A stretch of DNA of 64,000 nucleotides from CAZWDL01 sp964632995. Lineage in GTDB: Bacteria; Bacteroidota; Bacteroidia; Chitinophagales; Saprospiraceae. The translations under genes were made by a program, and so were the position numbers. The notes beneath the pieces are model-generated. The model was not told where the DNA came from, made no database searches, and saw only the letters and a program-made list of their open reading frames with translations. The DNA lies in contig CAZWDL010000016.1 of the NCBI GenBank assembly GCA_964632995.1, positions 1 through 64,000 of the forward strand. The letters are read 5' to 3'. Below, piece by piece: positions 61,758-64,000 of this stretch (within the stretch, counting starts at the first letter, position 1; every line of letters starts with the position of its first letter).

Positions 61758-63125
61758 ATGCAGCAAAAAAATATATCCGGTTTTTCCAAATTGTCGAAGT
61801 CTGAAAAAATGCGCTGGGTGGCAGCGCAATTTGCCGATCAGCCCGAAGAAATGATTGAGCAGCTGAAGTCTTTCTGGCATCCCGATCTCGGGCAGCAGCA
61901 ACTCTTTGATGGGTTTAGTGAAAACACGCTGACGAATTACTTCCTGCCCTATGGTATCGCCCCCAACTTCCTCATCAACGGAAAAACCTATGTGGTGCCG
62001 ATGGTTATCGAAGAAAGCTCGGTAGTGGCTGCTGCTTCCAGCGCCGCCAAGTTCTGGATGTCCCGCGGTGGTTTTCAGGCCAAGGTGTTGTCTACTAAAA
62101 AATTGGGGCAAGTACACTTCACCTGGCCGGGCGACATTAACAAACTCATCGGGGTGTTCGGAGAGCTGGAAACGCTGTTGTTGCAGGAAGCCAAGCCGCT
62201 GATGGTCAATATGGAAAAACGTGGCGGAGGGGTCATCGACATAGAACTCCGCGACTTGCGCGACCTGGAACCGGATTATTACCAGCTCTTTGTCAGCTTC
62301 GAAACCTGCGACTCGATGGGAGCCAACTTCATCAACTCCGTACTGGAGTCTTTCGCCAGTACCATGGAAGACTTTTTTGACACACATCCTGTCTTCGCAG
62401 AAGAACGCGGTGCTTTTAATGTCATCATGGCCATCCTCTCCAATTACACCCCGGAATGCCTGGTGCGCGCCTGGGTGGAATGTCCTGTGGAAGAGCTGGA
62501 AGGCGCCTGTGGTGATATGGACCCCCTCACATTTGCCGATCGCTTACACCGGGCGGTTCGAATTGCTCATATTGATCCGCATCGCGCCGCCACCCACAAT
62601 AAAGGCATATTCAACGGCGTGGATGCCGTCGTACTTGCTACCGGTAACGACTTCCGTGCCGTGGAGGCCTGCGGCCACACTTATGCCGCCCGTGAGGGGA
62701 AGTACCGCAGCCTGAGCTATTGCAGTGTAGAAAAAGGGCACTTTAAATTCTGGCTCGATCTGCCCCTGGCGCTCGGCACCGTTGGCGGGTTGACAAAGCT
62801 CCACCCACTGGCCAGAAAATCCCTGGATATCCTGGGACATCCCAGCTCACCGGAACTGATGATGATCATCGCCGCCACCGGGCTGGCGCAGAACTTTGCC
62901 GCCCTGCGCTCCCTGGTCACCACCGGCATACAGCGCGGGCATATGAAGATGCACCTCATGAACATTCTCAATCATCTCCGGGCCGGCGAGGAAGAAAAAG
63001 ACAGAGCGATTCGCTTTTTTAAAGACAAAGCCGTCTCCTTTACCTCGGTTCGCGATTTTCTGGAGCGTCATGACGAACAAAAAAGTAAAACCCCGCCAAA
63101 GCGTAAACAGGAAAGCGGAAGGTGA
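61758..63125 (+). CDS. mvaA: Hydroxymethylglutaryl-CoA reductase, class II
   Basis: A 455-residue enzyme making mevalonate from HMG-CoA. The motif ATGNDFRAVEA and the catalytic histidine segment GIQRGHMKMHL near residue 400 match class II (Pseudomonas-type) reductases; there is no membrane domain. In a cluster with isomerase and kinase it probably works in the biosynthetic direction, despite the class II being called degradative. It is cytoplasmic and lies between fni and the GHMP kinase, 27 bases before the latter. Confidence 0.93.
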   Translation: MQQKNISGFSKLSKSEKMRWVAAQFADQPEEMIEQLKSFWHPDLGQQQLFDGFSENTLTNYFLPYGIAPNFLINGKTYVVPMVIEESSVVAAASSAAKFWMSRGGFQAKVLSTKKLGQVHFTWPGDINKLIGVFGELETLLLQEAKPLMVNMEKRGGGVIDIELRDLRDLEPDYYQLFVSFETCDSMGANFINSVLESFASTMEDFFDTHPVFAEERGAFNVIMAILSNYTPECLVRAWVECPVEELEGACGDMDPLTFADRLHRAVRIAHIDPHRAATHNKGIFNGVDAVVLATGNDFRAVEACGHTYAAREGKYRSLSYCSVEKGHFKFWLDLPLALGTVGGLTKLHPLARKSLDILGHPSSPELMMIIAATGLAQNFAALRSLVTTGIQRGHMKMHLMNILNHLRAGEEEKDRAIRFFKDKAVSFTSVRDFLERHDEQKSKTPPKRKQESGR

Positions 63126-63152
63126 TTTACCCTCCTTTTTAAAATATCATTC

Positions 63153-64000
63153 ATGTCCCTCCAAGCTCAACAGTTCTACGCCAACGGAAAAGTACTGCTG
63201 TCGGGCGAGTATTTCGTACTCGACGGAGCGCTGGCGCTGGCGCTGCCCACCCGGCTGGGACAGTCGATGGAGGTGGCGCCCTCCGCAGAACCGGGGTTGC
63301 TACAATGGCAAAGCTTCGACGAGAAAAATTCATTGTGGTTTGAAGGATCTTTTGAGCTGCCGGAACTAAACTGCCGCCAAACAAATGATGAGACTACTGC
63401 CCGCCGCCTGGCGGATATCCTTCAGGATGCCGCCAGACAACGCCCCCAGCTTCGGGATCCGGCCACCGGCTGGGCGGTGACTACCCGGCTCGGCTTTCCC
63501 CGCGACTGGGGCCTGGGCAGTAGCTCCACGCTCATCGCCCTGATTGCCCAATGGACCCAAACCGACCCCTTTGCCCTGCTCAAGGCTTCCTTCGGAGGCT
63601 CCGGCTACGACCTGGCCTGCGCGCTCTCCCGCGGACCGCTGCTGTACCAGCGCCTGCGCGGAACCCCACAGTACATCGAGTTTCCCTTTTCCCCTTCTTT
63701 CCGCTCGCAACTTTACTTCGTATACCTGGAATCCAAACAAAACAGCCGAGAAGGTATCGCCCGCTTCCGCGAAAAAGTGATCCGCAATCCTCAACTGATC
63801 GGACAGGTCAGCCGCCTTAGCGCCGATATAATAAGAGCGGCTGACCTCGATACATTCGAAGCCGTCATCCATCGGCACGAAGACCTGGTGGCCGCTACCC
63901 TGGATCTGCCCCGCGCACAGGACCTGCACTTCCCCGGCTTCCGGGGCGCCGTCAAATCACTGGGCGCCTGGGGAGGCGATTTCGTTCTGCTCAGCAGCCG
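63153..64000 (+). CDS. GHMP kinase, GYDIA family (partial, runs off window)
   Basis: The first 282 residues of a GHMP-superfamily kinase; no stop codon before the window end. Motif 1 is KVLLSGEYFVLDGALALALP and the ATP loop is WGLGSSSTLIA. The segment SGYDLACALSRG corresponds to the GYDIA motif that names this family. In Bacteroidota it accompanies HMG-CoA reductase and mevalonate diphosphate decarboxylase, so it is thought to phosphorylate a mevalonate-pathway intermediate. The exact step is inferred. Confidence 0.88.
   Translation, partial: MSLQAQQFYANGKVLLSGEYFVLDGALALALPTRLGQSMEVAPSAEPGLLQWQSFDEKNSLWFEGSFELPELNCRQTNDETTARRLADILQDAARQRPQLRDPATGWAVTTRLGFPRDWGLGSSSTLIALIAQWTQTDPFALLKASFGGSGYDLACALSRGPLLYQRLRGTPQYIEFPFSPSFRSQLYFVYLESKQNSREGIARFREKVIRNPQLIGQVSRLSADIIRAADLDTFEAVIHRHEDLVAATLDLPRAQDLHFPGFRGAVKSLGAWGGDFVLLSS

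Noticed and set aside
1..64000. tRNA, rRNA, CRISPR array, prophage or intact IS element
   Set aside because: Intergenic regions were read on both strands without finding a TPsiC arm in cloverleaf context, regular spacer repeats, or a transposase or phage gene.

Overview
The window looks like about 64 kb of chromosome from a Gram-negative bacterium of the Bacteroidota, probably Saprospiria-like (Lewinella or Phaeodactylibacter relatives). The evidence is: promoters of the TTG-N19/20-TAnnTTTG type; an arginine pathway that uses an N-acyl-ornithine carbamoyltransferase instead of ordinary ornithine carbamoyltransferase; a mevalonate cluster with class II HMG-CoA reductase, type 2 IPP isomerase and a GYDIA-type GHMP kinase; a GNAT/nitrilase fusion; and a ligase-associated helicase plus PdeM. 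I saw no tRNA, rRNA, CRISPR array, prophage or intact insertion sequence.

Layout. 0-11 kb: a deacylase, a secreted kinase-fold-like protein, two small acidic proteins, an aldo/keto reductase, two PLP or radical-SAM amino acid enzymes, a DksA-like regulator and the GNAT/nitrilase protein. 11-15 kb: a 170-bp palindromic element, a prolyl-hydroxylase-like 2OG oxygenase beside a SET-domain protein, and a serine-synthesis fusion (phosphatase plus 3-phosphoglycerate dehydrogenase). 15-27 kb: a broken S9 peptidase, a class V aminotransferase, a sulfatase, the DNA-repair helicase, a broken S8 peptidase, GAPDH, a beta-propeller protein and an alkaline phosphatase. 27-34 kb: an RRM protein, hutH and hutG (histidine breakdown), pdeM, cutC and a FucP-type sugar transporter. 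34.4-43.5 kb: the arginine operon. 43.5-48.9 kb: an ECF sigma factor with a putative anti-sigma, an HD protein, an HtrA protease and ComF. 48.9-52.4 kb: the translation operon rplM-rpsI-rpsB-tsf with pyrH. 52.9-64 kb: a Cys-rich unknown, a stress protein, the pyruvate dehydrogenase operon, and the mevalonate cluster running off the end.

The strongest new-looking signal is upstream of the arginine operon (34366-34740). A consensus promoter starts transcription at or next to the ATG of a 28-codon ORF containing eight Arg codons in runs of four and three. This is followed by two mutually exclusive hairpins, the second ending in seven T. That is the layout of ribosome-mediated transcription attenuation controlling eight genes from acetylglutamate synthesis to argininosuccinate lyase, which together make a complete linear acetylated route to arginine.

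A second theme is gene damage or recoding. The PDH E2 gene has an in-frame TAA in its acidic linker. An S9 and an S8 peptidase are both degraded. The GNAT/nitrilase gene seems to be separated from its ATG by one base in an A6 tract and has lost the usual catalytic Lys and Cys of the nitrilase site. Some of these may be sequence errors; the in-frame deletions and residue changes are harder to explain that way. A third theme is a high density of intergenic palindromes in several recognisable families.
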